A stretch of 64,000 bases of DNA from assembly GCA_965220425.1 (NCBI GenBank), contig OZ244830.1, forward strand, positions 1,302,001 to 1,366,000, in the 5' to 3' direction. The notes below the pieces were generated by a model that had not been told where the DNA came from, did not search any database, and saw only the letters and a list, made by a program, of their open reading frames with translations. The DNA is from Azophilus sp965220425 (lineage in GTDB: Bacteria > Pseudomonadota > Gammaproteobacteria > Pseudomonadales > Azotimanducaceae). Positions 52,673-62,715 of this stretch are shown piece after piece. Each line of letters opens with the position of its first letter. Position 1 is the first letter of the stretch. The position numbers were made by a program, and so were the translations under genes.

Positions 52673-53743
52673 TTGCGGTTTCTGGAAGTCATCGGCAGTT
52701 GGATCAACCGGTACTTCTCCAACGAGGAAGCCATTTACCTCGTGGCGCTCCTCGTGGTGGGCTTTCTCGTATTGCTGCTGGTCGGCGATGTCCTGGCGCC
52801 GGTGCTGGCCGGCCTGGTGCTGGCGTTCCTGCTGCAGGGGCTTGTCAACCAACTGGCGCGATGGGGCGTGCCGACCGCCGCGGGTGTCTACATTGCCTTT
52901 CTGCTGTTCCTGGGTGGCGGGGTTGCCCTGACGCTGTTGCTGGCCCCCCTGGTCTGGCAGCAGTTGAAGAGCCTGGCGGTGGCGCTGCCCGACCTGATCG
53001 GACGCCTCGGCGAAGTGGCCCGCGGCTTGACGGAGTCGTTTCCCGAAGTCGTGACGGATGGGCAACTCACGGTCTGGATCGACGGCGCGGCCGGTCAACT
53101 CGGCAACCTGAGCGCCGCCGCGCTGCAGGGTCTGGTGACCAATGTGCCGTCTTTGGTGGCGCTTTTGATCTACCTGGTTCTGGTTCCGATTTCGGTGTTC
53201 TTTTTCCTGAAGGACGGTCGCCGGCTGCTGCACTGGTTCCGTGCCCTGCTGCCCGCCGACCGGTCGCTGATCGAGAAGGTGGGCGATGAGATGAACGTGC
53301 AGCTCGCCAACTACGTGCGCGGCAAGTTCATCGAGATACTGATCGTCGGTTCCGTGACCTCCGTCACCTTCAGCCTGCTCGGCCTGAACTACTCCCTGCT
53401 GCTCGGCGTGCTGGTCGGCGTGTCGGTACTGATTCCGTTCGTGGGCGCGGCGGTGGTGACGATCCCGGTGCTGCTGGTGGGCATCATACAGTTCGGCTGG
53501 TCCTGGGAACTGGCCTGGGTCATGGCCGCCTACGGGGTCATCCAGGCACTCGACGGCAACGTGCTGGTGCCGCTGCTCTTCTCCGAGGCGGTGGACCTGC
53601 ACCCCATCGCCATCATTGTCGCGGTGCTCGCCTTCGGCGGCCTCTGGGGTGTGTGGGGCGTGTTCTTCGCGATCCCGCTCGCAACCCTCGTGAAGGCAAT
53701 CTACAACGCCTGGCCCAGGGAGGTGGCGCCCGGAGAGCCCTGA
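52673..53743 (+). CDS. perM: AI-2E family transporter (PerM-like)
   Basis: 356 residues from TTG 52673 immediately after tusA. Eight membrane helices; N-terminal VALLVVGFLVLLLVGDVLAP, long periplasmic-type loop with LPDLIGRLGEVARGL, and the C-terminal LALNYSLLLGVLVGVS-like GLNYSLLLGVLVGVSVLIPF with GVWGVFFAIPLATLVKAI. Gene symbol is by context with bepA as in E. coli. Solute unknown. Confidence 0.85.
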   Translation: MRFLEVIGSWINRYFSNEEAIYLVALLVVGFLVLLLVGDVLAPVLAGLVLAFLLQGLVNQLARWGVPTAAGVYIAFLLFLGGGVALTLLLAPLVWQQLKSLAVALPDLIGRLGEVARGLTESFPEVVTDGQLTVWIDGAAGQLGNLSAAALQGLVTNVPSLVALLIYLVLVPISVFFFLKDGRRLLHWFRALLPADRSLIEKVGDEMNVQLANYVRGKFIEILIVGSVTSVTFSLLGLNYSLLLGVLVGVSVLIPFVGAAVVTIPVLLVGIIQFGWSWELAWVMAAYGVIQALDGNVLVPLLFSEAVDLHPIAIIVAVLAFGGLWGVWGVFFAIPLATLVKAIYNAWPREVAPGEP

Positions 53744-53837
53744 TTCCCGCGGCCTCGGCCGCGGCCTCGGGAGCGCCTTGCGCCGGGATTTCGAGTAACA
53801 TTGCCCGCGGTGCGAGGAGGCCCGAACGGACGATTCG

Positions 53838-54713
53838 ATGTTGAGTGGCAGCATAGTGGCGCTGGTTACCCCGATGACGCCGTCCGGGGCGGTCGATTGG
53901 CAGGCGTTCGACGGATTGATCGCCTGGCATCTCGCCAGCGGCGCCAACGGCATTGTGCCCATGGGCACCACCGGGGAATCGGCGACGCTGACCACCAGCG
54001 AACATCTCGAGGTCATCGAGCGCGCCATCGGCCTGGTCGCGGGCCAGGTGCCCGTCATCGCGGGCACGGGCAGCAATGCCACCGCCGAAGCCATTCACCA
54101 GACTCAGGAGGCGGAGAAGGCGGGGGCGGATGCCTGCCTCTTGGTGACGCCCTACTACAACAAGCCCACCCAGGAGGGCCTGTACCGGCACTTCAAGGCG
54201 ATTGCCGAGGCTTGTTCCGTGCCACTGGTGCTCTACAACGTGCCGCCCCGCACGTCCTGCGACATGGTTCCCGAGACGGTGGCGCGTCTTGCGCCCATCG
54301 ACAACGTCGTCGGCATCAAGGAGGCGAGCGGCGATGCAGACCGGGTAGCGGCGATCCGCGCGCTCTGCGGAGAAGATTTCATCCTGTTGTCCGGGGAAGA
54401 CGCGCAGACGCTGCACATGATGCGCCTGGGCGCGGTGGGAACCATTTCCGTTACCGCGAACATTCTGCCCAGTCAAATGTCGGAGTTCTGCGGCGCCTGG
54501 CTTGATGGGCGGCCGGACGATGCACAAGCGTTGGACGACATGTTACAACCGGTGCACGCGGCCATGTTTGTGGAGAGCAGTCCCGCTCCCGTTAAGTGGG
54601 CGCTCTTCGAGTCGGGCAGGATCGGCAGCGGCATTCGTCTTCCGTTGGTTTGTTTGTCAGAAGGAAAACGCAGGGAAGTGATGGACGCGGTAGATGCGGT
54701 GAGGGGCCGGTAG
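53838..54713 (+). CDS. dapA: 4-hydroxy-tetrahydrodipicolinate synthase
   Basis: 291 residues. Aldolase-type TIM barrel: LVTPMTPSGAVDWQAF, the GTTGESATLTTSEH loop, LVTPYYNKPTQEG, Tyr in LYNVPPRTSCDMV, and the Schiff-base Lys in VGIKEASGDADRV. Condenses pyruvate with aspartate semialdehyde in lysine/diaminopimelate synthesis. Its stop is two bases before a GTG in frame with bamC. Confidence 0.96.
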   Translation: MLSGSIVALVTPMTPSGAVDWQAFDGLIAWHLASGANGIVPMGTTGESATLTTSEHLEVIERAIGLVAGQVPVIAGTGSNATAEAIHQTQEAEKAGADACLLVTPYYNKPTQEGLYRHFKAIAEACSVPLVLYNVPPRTSCDMVPETVARLAPIDNVVGIKEASGDADRVAAIRALCGEDFILLSGEDAQTLHMMRLGAVGTISVTANILPSQMSEFCGAWLDGRPDDAQALDDMLQPVHAAMFVESSPAPVKWALFESGRIGSGIRLPLVCLSEGKRREVMDAVDAVRGR

Positions 54714-54715
54714 CC

Positions 54716-54970
54716 GTGCGGCCGCTGGCTCGAACAGGCGAATGGGGAGGTCGATTGGCCGGTGTCGAAAGCAGCGGACCGGGAACAGAACCGGGCCGGG
54801 GTCGAGGACGGAGACCGGGGCAAGGCCCGGGACCGGTACAACGAAGACGGCAGGGCCCGAGAGCAGGACAACCACCACGTCAGGGCCTGACAGCAGGGCA
54901 ACGGCGACGGCAAGGTCTGGGACCGGAACCGGGACAAGGATCAGGACCGGCAATTGGCGCGGGCCGGGAA
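54716..54970. repeat. 30-bp degenerate tandem repeat between dapA and the BamC signal peptide
   Basis: From about 54791 the sequence runs in 30-bp units (starts at 54791, 54821, 54851, 54881, 54911, 54941) rich in GGACCGG and GGGCAA-type stretches. Read in the bamC frame it is open from the GTG at 54716 and encodes ten-residue units such as QGPGPVQRRR, QGPRAGQPPR, QGLTAGQRRR and QGLGPEPGQG. Confidence 0.75.
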
Positions 54971-56128
54971 GTGGCCCGTGCCCCGCTTCGCGCGGCCCGG
55001 TTCGGCGCGTTCGCACTCTCCGCGTGGCTCGTCGCCGGCTGCGGCTGGTTCTCCGACGACAAGGGCTTTTTCGTCAACCGCTCCGACGACTATATCGATG
55101 CCCGCCAGGGTCGGGGGCTGGTCGTTCCGGAGGACCTCGATCAGACCATCGAGGATCCCTTCCCGATACCGGTCATTCCCGAGCAGCAGAACGCGCGTTT
55201 CTATCCGGGACGGCCGCCGCTGCCCGGCACCATCTATGCGTCGGACAACCGGGACGAGATTCGCATCCAGCGGCTGGGCGAACGCATCTGGCTGGTCGTG
55301 CCGGAACCCCCCACCACGGTCTGGCCGAAGATCAAGCAGTTTCTGGCCGACAACGGTGTCGCAGTGGGTTCCGAGGCGCCGGGCCAGGGGCGGATCACCA
55401 CCGAGTGGCTGACGGTCGCCGACGAACCCTACCGGGACGTGGTGCGCACGGTGCTGCGCGAGGCGAAGCAGGCGGAAGAGCCCGGCGGGGGATTCTCCGG
55501 CCGCGAGCGCTTGCTGCTGCGCGTGGAGCAGGGCATCCGGGAGCTCACCTCGGAGGTCCATATCCGGCATCAGAACGACCGTGCCGCCATCGTCAATCCC
55601 GATGCCATCGTCGACCTGGAGCCTATCCTCTCGGACCTGACCCCGGTGGAGCGGGAATTTCTCAACGAGCTCGGCGCCTACATTGCCGCCCGGGTAGCCG
55701 AACAGACGGTCTCCATGGTGGCGCTCGAGATCTCCGGCCAGGAAAAGGCGGAAATCGGCCGGGACCAGGCGGGCGACCCGGTGCTCAGGCTCTACCTGGA
55801 TTCGGAGCGTGCCTGGGCGACCCTCGATCAGGCCCTGGACGCCGCGGCCGTGGACGTTATCGAGCAGGACCGCGTCGCCGGAACCTGCCTCATCCACATT
55901 CCCGAGACTGCGTTCACCGGTCCCGTGGCGGAACAGCGCCGCGGCTTCTTCAGGAGGCTCAACCCGTTCGGGGGCAACCGCAGCGAACCGGCGGCGGACA
56001 TTCTGCTGCGCGTTCGCCGTGAAGAAGACCGGCGCTACGCGATTACCGCCCACGGCGTGAACGGCGAACCGGTTTCCGACGATTTCAGGCAGCAGGTACT
56101 GATTCTGATCCGCGAGTACGCGGGTTGA
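54971..56128 (+). CDS. bamC: Outer-membrane assembly lipoprotein BamC
   Basis: 385 residues from GTG 54971, which gives a normal lipoprotein signal (RAARFGAFALSAWLVAGCG, lipid Cys near residue 23). An in-frame GTG at 54716, two bases after the dapA stop, would add an 85-residue repeat-built leader. The mature part has the BamC unstructured N-terminal segment (DYIDARQGRGLVVPEDLDQ) and helix-grip domains (ERIWLVVPEPPTTVWPKIKQ). BamC helps BamABDE fold outer-membrane proteins. Order dapA-bamC-metallohydrolase matches Pseudomonas. Confidence 0.9.
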   Translation: MARAPLRAARFGAFALSAWLVAGCGWFSDDKGFFVNRSDDYIDARQGRGLVVPEDLDQTIEDPFPIPVIPEQQNARFYPGRPPLPGTIYASDNRDEIRIQRLGERIWLVVPEPPTTVWPKIKQFLADNGVAVGSEAPGQGRITTEWLTVADEPYRDVVRTVLREAKQAEEPGGGFSGRERLLLRVEQGIRELTSEVHIRHQNDRAAIVNPDAIVDLEPILSDLTPVEREFLNELGAYIAARVAEQTVSMVALEISGQEKAEIGRDQAGDPVLRLYLDSERAWATLDQALDAAAVDVIEQDRVAGTCLIHIPETAFTGPVAEQRRGFFRRLNPFGGNRSEPAADILLRVRREEDRRYAITAHGVNGEPVSDDFRQQVLILIREYAG

Positions 56129-57018
56129 GCGCCTTCGCCTCCCTCGGCAGCGGCAGCCGGGGCAACGCCACCTGTGTGCGAATGGGGGAGGCGCTGCTGC
56201 TCGTCGACTGTGGATTCTCCCTGAGGCAAACCGAATTGCGGCTCGAGCGGCTGGCGGTGCACCCCGCGGACATCGACGCCGTTCTGGTCACCCACGAGCA
56301 TTCCGACCACGCCTGTGGCGTGCCGGCGCTGGCCGCCAGGTACGGCATTCCGGTCTACGCCACCCACGGCACCTTCAAGTCCTTTGCCCCCGATGCGTTC
56401 GCCGGCGTGCCGACGGGCGCAACGGTTCAGGGCGGCCACGCCTTCAGCCTGAAGGGCGTGGAGGTCATGCCGGTCACGGTGCCCCATGACGCCCGGGAAC
56501 CCGTGCAGTTCGTATTCCGCTGCGGAAGCTGTCGGATCGGCGTGATATCGGACCTCGGGTGCTTGACGCCGCACGTGCTCGACCGTTACCAGGGGTGCCA
56601 CGGCCTGTTCCTGGAGAGCAACCACGACCGCGAGATGCTGTTGCGCGGCAGCTATCCGGCGCGGCTGAAGCGGCGCATCGCCGGCGACCTCGGACATCTT
56701 TCCAACCACCAGGCCGGCGACTTTCTCGCCGCGGTGGCGAACCCGGCGATGGACGTGGTGATCGGCCACGTGAGCGAGCGGAACAATCATCCGGACCGCC
56801 TCGAAGAGACGTTCGGCGGCTGGCGCGGCCGCGTCCGGTCGCTCGAGTACGCAACCCAGAAGGAAGGCTTCCCGTGGACCTTTGCCGGCGCCGGCGCAAC
56901 CGGTGGCGGCGCGGCTCGCGGTTCGCCCATGCCGGCCTTACAATTGGCCGCCGGGGATGGCCGCCCCGGCAATGGTCCGGCGGCATCCGGCCGCGATCTG
57001 TCCAGCAACGTCGAGTAA
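56125..57018 (+). CDS. Metallo-beta-lactamase-fold hydrolase (YycJ/WalJ-like)
   Basis: 297 residues from a TTG that overlaps the bamC stop (TTGA). N-terminal FASLGSGSRGNATCV and zinc ligands THEHSDHACGV, VPHDAREP, and the last His in LGHLSNHQAGDF / IGHVSERNNHPD. This family includes double-strand DNA exonucleases and cell-wall-stress proteins (YycJ). In Pseudomonas it also follows bamC. The last 50 residues (after FPWTFAGAG) are Gly/Ala/Pro-rich and not part of the fold. Confidence 0.87.
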   Translation: MSAFASLGSGSRGNATCVRMGEALLLVDCGFSLRQTELRLERLAVHPADIDAVLVTHEHSDHACGVPALAARYGIPVYATHGTFKSFAPDAFAGVPTGATVQGGHAFSLKGVEVMPVTVPHDAREPVQFVFRCGSCRIGVISDLGCLTPHVLDRYQGCHGLFLESNHDREMLLRGSYPARLKRRIAGDLGHLSNHQAGDFLAAVANPAMDVVIGHVSERNNHPDRLEETFGGWRGRVRSLEYATQKEGFPWTFAGAGATGGGAARGSPMPALQLAAGDGRPGNGPAASGRDLSSNVE

Positions 57019-57022
57019 CAAA

Positions 57023-57868
57023 GTGGAACACGTGTTCGCCGCAACCCCGGAAAACTTTCAGCCGGACGTGCTGGAACGATCCCGCGAGACGCCGGTGCTG
57101 CTGCTCTTCTGGGCCGACCAGGTACCTCCGTCGGCGGATGCCAGGCGGCGCCTCGAGGCGATAGTCGGCGGCTACGGCGGCAAGGTACTGCTCGGCCTCG
57201 TCGATGTCGCCCAGGACCAGACCCTCGCCCAGCACCTGCGCGTGCAGGCGTTGCCGAGCATACGCGTCATCGACAAGGGGCAGATCGTGCAGCAGCTCGA
57301 CGGCCCCCAGCCGGAGGAGGCGCTCCGGGCCCTGCTCGACCAGTTGACCCTGTCTTCCGGCGAACTGGTGAGGGCGCAGATCGGGCAACTGCTCGAAGCG
57401 GGCGACTTCGACCGGGCGCTCGCCATGCTCAGGCAGGCGATCGGTGAAGAACCGGGCAACATGGCCTTCCGCGTCGAACTGGCCGACCTGCTTGTACGCC
57501 GGGGCGACCTCGATGACGCGCGCACGGCGCTCGCCGGCATCCCGGAAAGCACGGAAGGCAGGGAACGCCCGCAGACCCGGCTGGAACTGGCGGAAGAGGC
57601 GGCAGGCCTTCCTTCCCGGGAAGCCTCCACGGCTGCGTTGGCTGCCGATGCCGACGACCTGGAGGCGCGTTACGGGCTCGCGGTTGTCGAGGCGGCCTCG
57701 GGCAATGCCGAAGCCGCCCTGGAACACGCGATGACAATTCTCCAGACGGACCGGTCGTTCCGCGACGACATCGGCCGCAGGACCATGATCCGTATCTTTA
57801 CGGTGCTCGGCAAGGGCGATGCGCTTGCCAACCGGTACCGGCGGCGCATGTTCAACTTCATGCATTGA
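57023..57868 (+). CDS. Thioredoxin-like co-chaperone YbbN/CnoX with TPRs
   Basis: 281 residues from GTG 57023. N-terminal thioredoxin fold (FQPDVLERSRETPVLLLFWA) in which the CxxC position reads DQVPPSADA, so there is no redox pair. Tetratricopeptide-like helices fill the C-terminal half (DFDRALAMLRQAIGEEPGNM). E. coli CnoX is a holdase that hands substrates to DnaK and GroEL. It follows the metallohydrolase after 4 bp. Confidence 0.85.
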   Translation: MEHVFAATPENFQPDVLERSRETPVLLLFWADQVPPSADARRRLEAIVGGYGGKVLLGLVDVAQDQTLAQHLRVQALPSIRVIDKGQIVQQLDGPQPEEALRALLDQLTLSSGELVRAQIGQLLEAGDFDRALAMLRQAIGEEPGNMAFRVELADLLVRRGDLDDARTALAGIPESTEGRERPQTRLELAEEAAGLPSREASTAALAADADDLEARYGLAVVEAASGNAEAALEHAMTILQTDRSFRDDIGRRTMIRIFTVLGKGDALANRYRRRMFNFMH

Positions 57869-58319
57869 CCGCGGCGAGTACCGGAAGGAACGACCGGTCG
57901 TTGCGCAACAAGCCTGTCCACGGAGCCGGAATCGCAGCGACAAAGCGATGGCAGCCCGCCTCAACGACGGCCGCCGGTTGGGGTCGCCGATGCAATCGAT
58001 TCAATCGGCAATGCCGGCGTCAACGGGTTGCCCGCCTCGCCGCCATCGGCAGTGGCCTGCCGGGGCGAATCCTGGGGTTTTCCTTATGCACATCCCCTTA
58101 AACGACATCCAAGATCGCGCCTCGAACCGCCCCGCAGCCCGGTTGTGCGCACCAATACAATCCTAACTACCTGATAAAAAAAGATTATTGCCAAGCGTTG
58201 CGGTTTTGCGTTGTCGGCGCCGCTTGCCGTATTCTGTTTGCCGTGGCGTCTTCTCCTTGAGTTATCCAACAAGTTATCCACAGGAATGAACGAAAGCCTT
58301 GTAAATCGGGTAGTGGCGG
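57869..58319. other. 451-bp gap with DnaA-box matches and an AT-rich stretch
   Basis: No gene is supported. It holds TTATGCACA at 58084-58092, TTATCCAACA at 58262-58271 and TTATCCACA at 58274-58282 (the last two as a 12-bp direct repeat), plus an AT-rich tract CTGATAAAAAAAGATTATTG near 58170. Also a GGTTGTGCGCACC palindrome near 58143. Possible DnaA-binding site or regulatory region; see findings. Confidence 0.5.
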
Positions 58320-58550
58320 ATGATTGACGACCGGCTCGACCGCGCCGGCCTGTTGCAGCAGAAGCTCGCCGGCTACCGTGAGCGGGGCGTCTCGCGGGTC
58401 AAGCTCGGGCTGGCCGATCTCGACGGCGCGCGAAAGTTGTTCGGCGAGGAGTTCGTCGAACACTTCGCGATGAGCCGGCACTGGGAGTTCCGGGAATACG
58501 AGCGTCATGTCAACAGTTGGCAGCTCGAGCGCTACTTCGAGATCGTCTGA
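58320..58550 (+). pseudogene. Internally deleted glutamine synthetase relic (N- and C-termini fused in frame)
   Basis: An open 76-codon frame. Residues 1-36 end in GVSRVKLGLADLDG, which resembles the N-terminal beta-strand and LxxDxDG of PuuA-like glutamine synthetases. Residues 37-76 (ARKLFGEEFVEHFAMSRHWE and EYERHVNSWQLERYFEIV) resemble their extreme C-terminus. The roughly 370 residues that hold the catalytic barrel are missing. The adjacent gene is a class I glutamine amidotransferase, the usual neighbour. It may be translated but cannot be an active synthetase. Confidence 0.6.
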
Positions 58551-58554
58551 GGCC

Positions 58555-59256
58555 ATGCGCATCGGCATTCTGCAGACGGACCGGGTCATGGAACGCTTTC
58601 GCGGCCGGCACGGCGACTACCCGGAGATGTTTGAGGACGTGCTGACCGCGGCGGCGGACGGGGCGTCCCTCGACTTCGAGGCCATCGATGCCCTGCAAGC
58701 GGCTTACCCCGCGCCGGGCGCCTGCGATGCCTATGTCATTACCGGCAGCCGGCACAGTGTCTACGACGACGACGCGTGGATCGCCGCCCTGGCGGGCTTC
58801 GTGGGCGAGGCGCTCGATGCGGGCAGCAAGGTGGTGGGCATCTGTTTCGGGCACCAGTTGATCGCGCACTTTTTCGGCGGCGCGGCGGCTCCCGCATCCG
58901 GCTGGGCGGTGGGCGTGCACGAATGCCGCGTTGTGGCGGACGCGCCCTGGCTGGAACCGAGACTGCATCGCTTCCGGCTGTTGTCGAGCCACAAGGACCA
59001 GGTGACGCGCCTGCCCGAGGGCGCCGAACTGATCGCGACGAACGATTTCTGCCCGATCGCCGGGTTCACCTGGGGCGAGGGGGTACTGACGTTTCAGGGG
59101 CATCCGGAGTTCAGGAAACCGTACTCCATGGACCTGATGAACATGCGCCGGGAACTGCTCGGCGAAGACACCTACCGGACGGGCGTTGCATCGCTGGACG
59201 AGGACATCCACCCGGTGGCCGTCGGACGCTGGATACTCAACTTCTGCCGGGAGTGA
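58555..59256 (+). CDS. Class I glutamine amidotransferase (GATase) domain protein
   Basis: 233 residues from ATG 58555. GATase1 fold: DAYVITGSRHSVYDDDAW, nucleophile Cys in VVGICFGHQLIAHFFGG, and the His-Glu pair in FQGHPEF. Similar stand-alone proteins hydrolyse gamma-glutamyl bonds (PuuD-like) or pair with glutamine synthetase-like ligases. Here the likely partner at 58320 is only a relic. Its stop overlaps the following DUF1232 gene (GTGA). Confidence 0.85.
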   Translation: MRIGILQTDRVMERFRGRHGDYPEMFEDVLTAAADGASLDFEAIDALQAAYPAPGACDAYVITGSRHSVYDDDAWIAALAGFVGEALDAGSKVVGICFGHQLIAHFFGGAAAPASGWAVGVHECRVVADAPWLEPRLHRFRLLSSHKDQVTRLPEGAELIATNDFCPIAGFTWGEGVLTFQGHPEFRKPYSMDLMNMRRELLGEDTYRTGVASLDEDIHPVAVGRWILNFCRE

Positions 59257-59684
59257 GCAACGCGCCGAAACCGCCGTCGCGCTTTTCTCGATACCGGGAG
59301 CGTGCGAAAAACCTGGTGGGCTCGCCGGAGGAGGTGGCGGCTCTCGCGACGGCCGCCGCGCACAAGCTGGCCAACGCCGGCGGCCTGCCGTCCCGCTTCC
59401 GTGCCGTGCGCGAGGAACTGTCGACGCTTATCGACTTGTTGAAAGCCTGGGTGAACGGCGACTACCGGCAGGTCTCGACGCGCACGATGGTGACCGTCAT
59501 CGCCGCCGTGCTCTACTTTGTCGTGCCGTTCGATTTGATTCCCGACTTTATCGCCGCTATCGGCCTGCTTGACGATGCCGCGGTGATCGGCTACGTGATC
59601 GGCGTAGTGCGCGATGAGATTGCCGGGTTCGAACGCTGGCGCAAAGGCTCGCCGGCGCATGGAGAACCGGACGAAGCGGGCTGA
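59253..59684 (+). CDS. DUF1232 (YkvA-like) membrane protein
   Basis: 143 residues from GTG 59253. A basic N-terminus, then LIDLLKAWVNGDYRQVSTRT, and the DUF1232 core with hydrophobic helix VIAAVLYFVVPFDLIPDFIA and GLLDDAAVIGYVIGVVRDEI. DUF1232 proteins are small membrane-associated proteins of unknown function. Co-transcribed with the GATase gene. Confidence 0.85.
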   Translation: MSNAPKPPSRFSRYRERAKNLVGSPEEVAALATAAAHKLANAGGLPSRFRAVREELSTLIDLLKAWVNGDYRQVSTRTMVTVIAAVLYFVVPFDLIPDFIAAIGLLDDAAVIGYVIGVVRDEIAGFERWRKGSPAHGEPDEAG

Positions 59685-59692
59685 GCCGGCTG

Positions 59693-60163
59693 CTACAGCA
59701 GGCTTCGCAGCATCCAGGCGGCCTTCTCGTGCACGACCATGCGGTCTGCAATCAGGCTGGCGCTCGATTCGTCGCCGGCGTCCTGGGCCGGCGGCAGGAT
59801 CTCCCGCGCGGTGCGCACGACGGATTCCTGGGCTGCGACGAGGTCGCGCAGCATGCCCTCGGCGCCGGGCACGCCCTCCGGTTCATCGATGCTGGTGAGG
59901 CCCGCGAATTCCCGGTAGGTGCCGGGCGCCGGATGCCCCAGCGTGCGGATGCGCTCGGCCACGTCGTCCACGGCCACGGCGAGTTCCGTGTACTGCTCTT
60001 CCCACAAGAGGTGCAGGTCGCGGAAACGCGGGCCGGTTACGTTCCAGTGGTAGTTGTGCGTTTTCAGGTACAGCGTGTAGGTATCCGCAAGCAGGCGCTT
60101 CAGCCCCGCGGCGATTTTCGCGCGGGCTTCGTCGTCGATACCGATGTTGATGTTGTCGCTCAT
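59693..60163 (-). CDS. dps: Dps family DNA-starvation/ferritin-like protein
   Basis: 156 residues. Four-helix ferritin fold with the Dps ferroxidase signature KTHNYHWNVTGPRFRDLHLL and WEEQYTELAVAVDDVAERIRT (His, Asp and Glu ligands). Dodecamers store iron and protect DNA from peroxide. SD GAGGAGCC before the ATG. An inverted repeat resembling an OxyR half-site lies about 80-100 bp upstream. Convergent with the DUF1232 gene. Confidence 0.93.
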   Translation of the reverse strand: MSDNINIGIDDEARAKIAAGLKRLLADTYTLYLKTHNYHWNVTGPRFRDLHLLWEEQYTELAVAVDDVAERIRTLGHPAPGTYREFAGLTSIDEPEGVPGAEGMLRDLVAAQESVVRTAREILPPAQDAGDESSASLIADRMVVHEKAAWMLRSLL

Positions 60164-60242
60164 GTCGGGCTCCTCAGGCGGTGTACGGGTGCTATTGTGG
60201 GGCCGCGACCACTATTTTTAAAGACGATTATTTTTATGAAAA

Positions 60243-60261
60243 CAATAGTCTAAAACTATTG
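60243..60261 (-). promoter_or_regulatory. OxyR-like operator candidate upstream of dps
   Basis: CAATAGT-CTAAA-ACTATTG, a perfect 7-bp inverted repeat. Read as OxyR contacts it gives ATAG-N7-CTAT; a TTAT lies seven bases further on, so three of four tetranucleotides fit. The region (60220-60262) is AT-rich in contrast to its surroundings. Confidence 0.5.
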
Positions 60262-60274
60262 ATCCGCGGGCGCG

Positions 60275-60490
60275 TCAGGCCGGCCGCTCGTCCAGCACCA
60301 GCCAGGCGATCAGGTAGGCGGCGATCGCCAGCTTCGGCAGGAACAGCCCGGTCACGATCACGGCGACGCGAACGATTGCCGGGTCCATGCGCATCCGGTT
60401 GGCGATGCCCGCACAGACGCCGGCGACCCAGCCGTTCTTCCTGTCCAGGTACAGGTTCGCCCGGAAGCGTTGCGAGGTGGTCTCGGTCAT
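60275..60490 (-). CDS. PspC domain protein
   Basis: 71 residues. PspC domain: NLYLDRKNGWVAGVCAGIAN, then a membrane helix in VRVAVIVTGLFLPKLAIAAY ending in LIAWLVLDERPA. Phage-shock C-like proteins sense envelope stress. A small membrane protein gene is upstream; no pspA/pspB is seen in the window. Confidence 0.88.
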   Translation of the reverse strand: MTETTSQRFRANLYLDRKNGWVAGVCAGIANRMRMDPAIVRVAVIVTGLFLPKLAIAAYLIAWLVLDERPA

Positions 60491-60502
60491 GTCATGGGCT
60501 CC

Positions 60503-60736
60503 TCAGTTGCCGGGAATCAGCGTGGCCGGGAGCGCGAACCTGAACTGCCCGGCTTCGAAGCCCGCGGGGCCGGCATCGGCGGGTTCGAAGGCCGGAACGT
60601 AGGCTTCGGCGAGCAGGCCGAAACCGAGAAATACGAGCGCGAGCAGTATCATTGCCCACAGCGTTGCCCGCGGATAGCTGATTCTGGAGAGTCGAAAGCT
60701 TGAGTTCCTGGTGTTCACGTCTGTCTCCTGATCCAT
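60503..60736 (-). CDS. Small membrane protein
   Basis: 77 residues from ATG 60736. Basic N-terminus, a single hydrophobic helix (LWAMILLALVFLGFGLLAEA) and a short hydrophilic end. No recognised family. 12 bp ahead of pspC and probably co-transcribed with it. Confidence 0.6.
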   Translation of the reverse strand: MDQETDVNTRNSSFRLSRISYPRATLWAMILLALVFLGFGLLAEAYVPAFEPADAGPAGFEAGQFRFALPATLIPGN

Positions 60737-60772
60737 CTGGACGGGAGTCATACAAGAGCCGTGCCAAGCCAA

Positions 60773-61056
60773 GCCCGCATCGCTCCCGCATGGCGCTGGT
60801 TCCCTGGGCTTGCGGCCGATTCAGGTAGATGCCCATCGCTTATTTCGACAGGCTGTGCGGGACTTCGTTCCCAAGGGTGGCCGATTTCGCTAACGTTCGG
60901 TCAAGGAGAAGACATGGACTTTCACTTTGCGACAAGGCGCCGGCAGGAGAGCCCCGCAAGCCCGCTCTATTCAGTGGCGTCCGGGCGGAGTCTGGTCAAA
61001 CGGCGAGATGCGGCTAAACTCGCGGGTTTCGACCCTTTTTCCGGAGGATTGCGTTC
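60773..61056. other. Gap with a partial large inverted repeat
   Basis: 284 bp. At 60936-60968 it holds one arm (GCGCCGGCAGGAGAGCCCCG and on) of the large inverted repeat, a third partial copy. The remainder shows no gene. The ligase gene has TTCCGGAGG about 8 bases ahead of its ATG. Confidence 0.6.
60936..60968. repeat. Large inverted repeat, partial copy 3 (one arm only)
   Basis: GGCGCCGGCAGGAGAGCCCC and the following GCAAGCCCGCTCT match the right arm and flank of copy 2 base for base over this stretch, while the left arm is absent. Confidence 0.75.
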
Positions 61057-62711
<1,655 letters not shown>

Positions 62712-62715
<4 letters not shown>

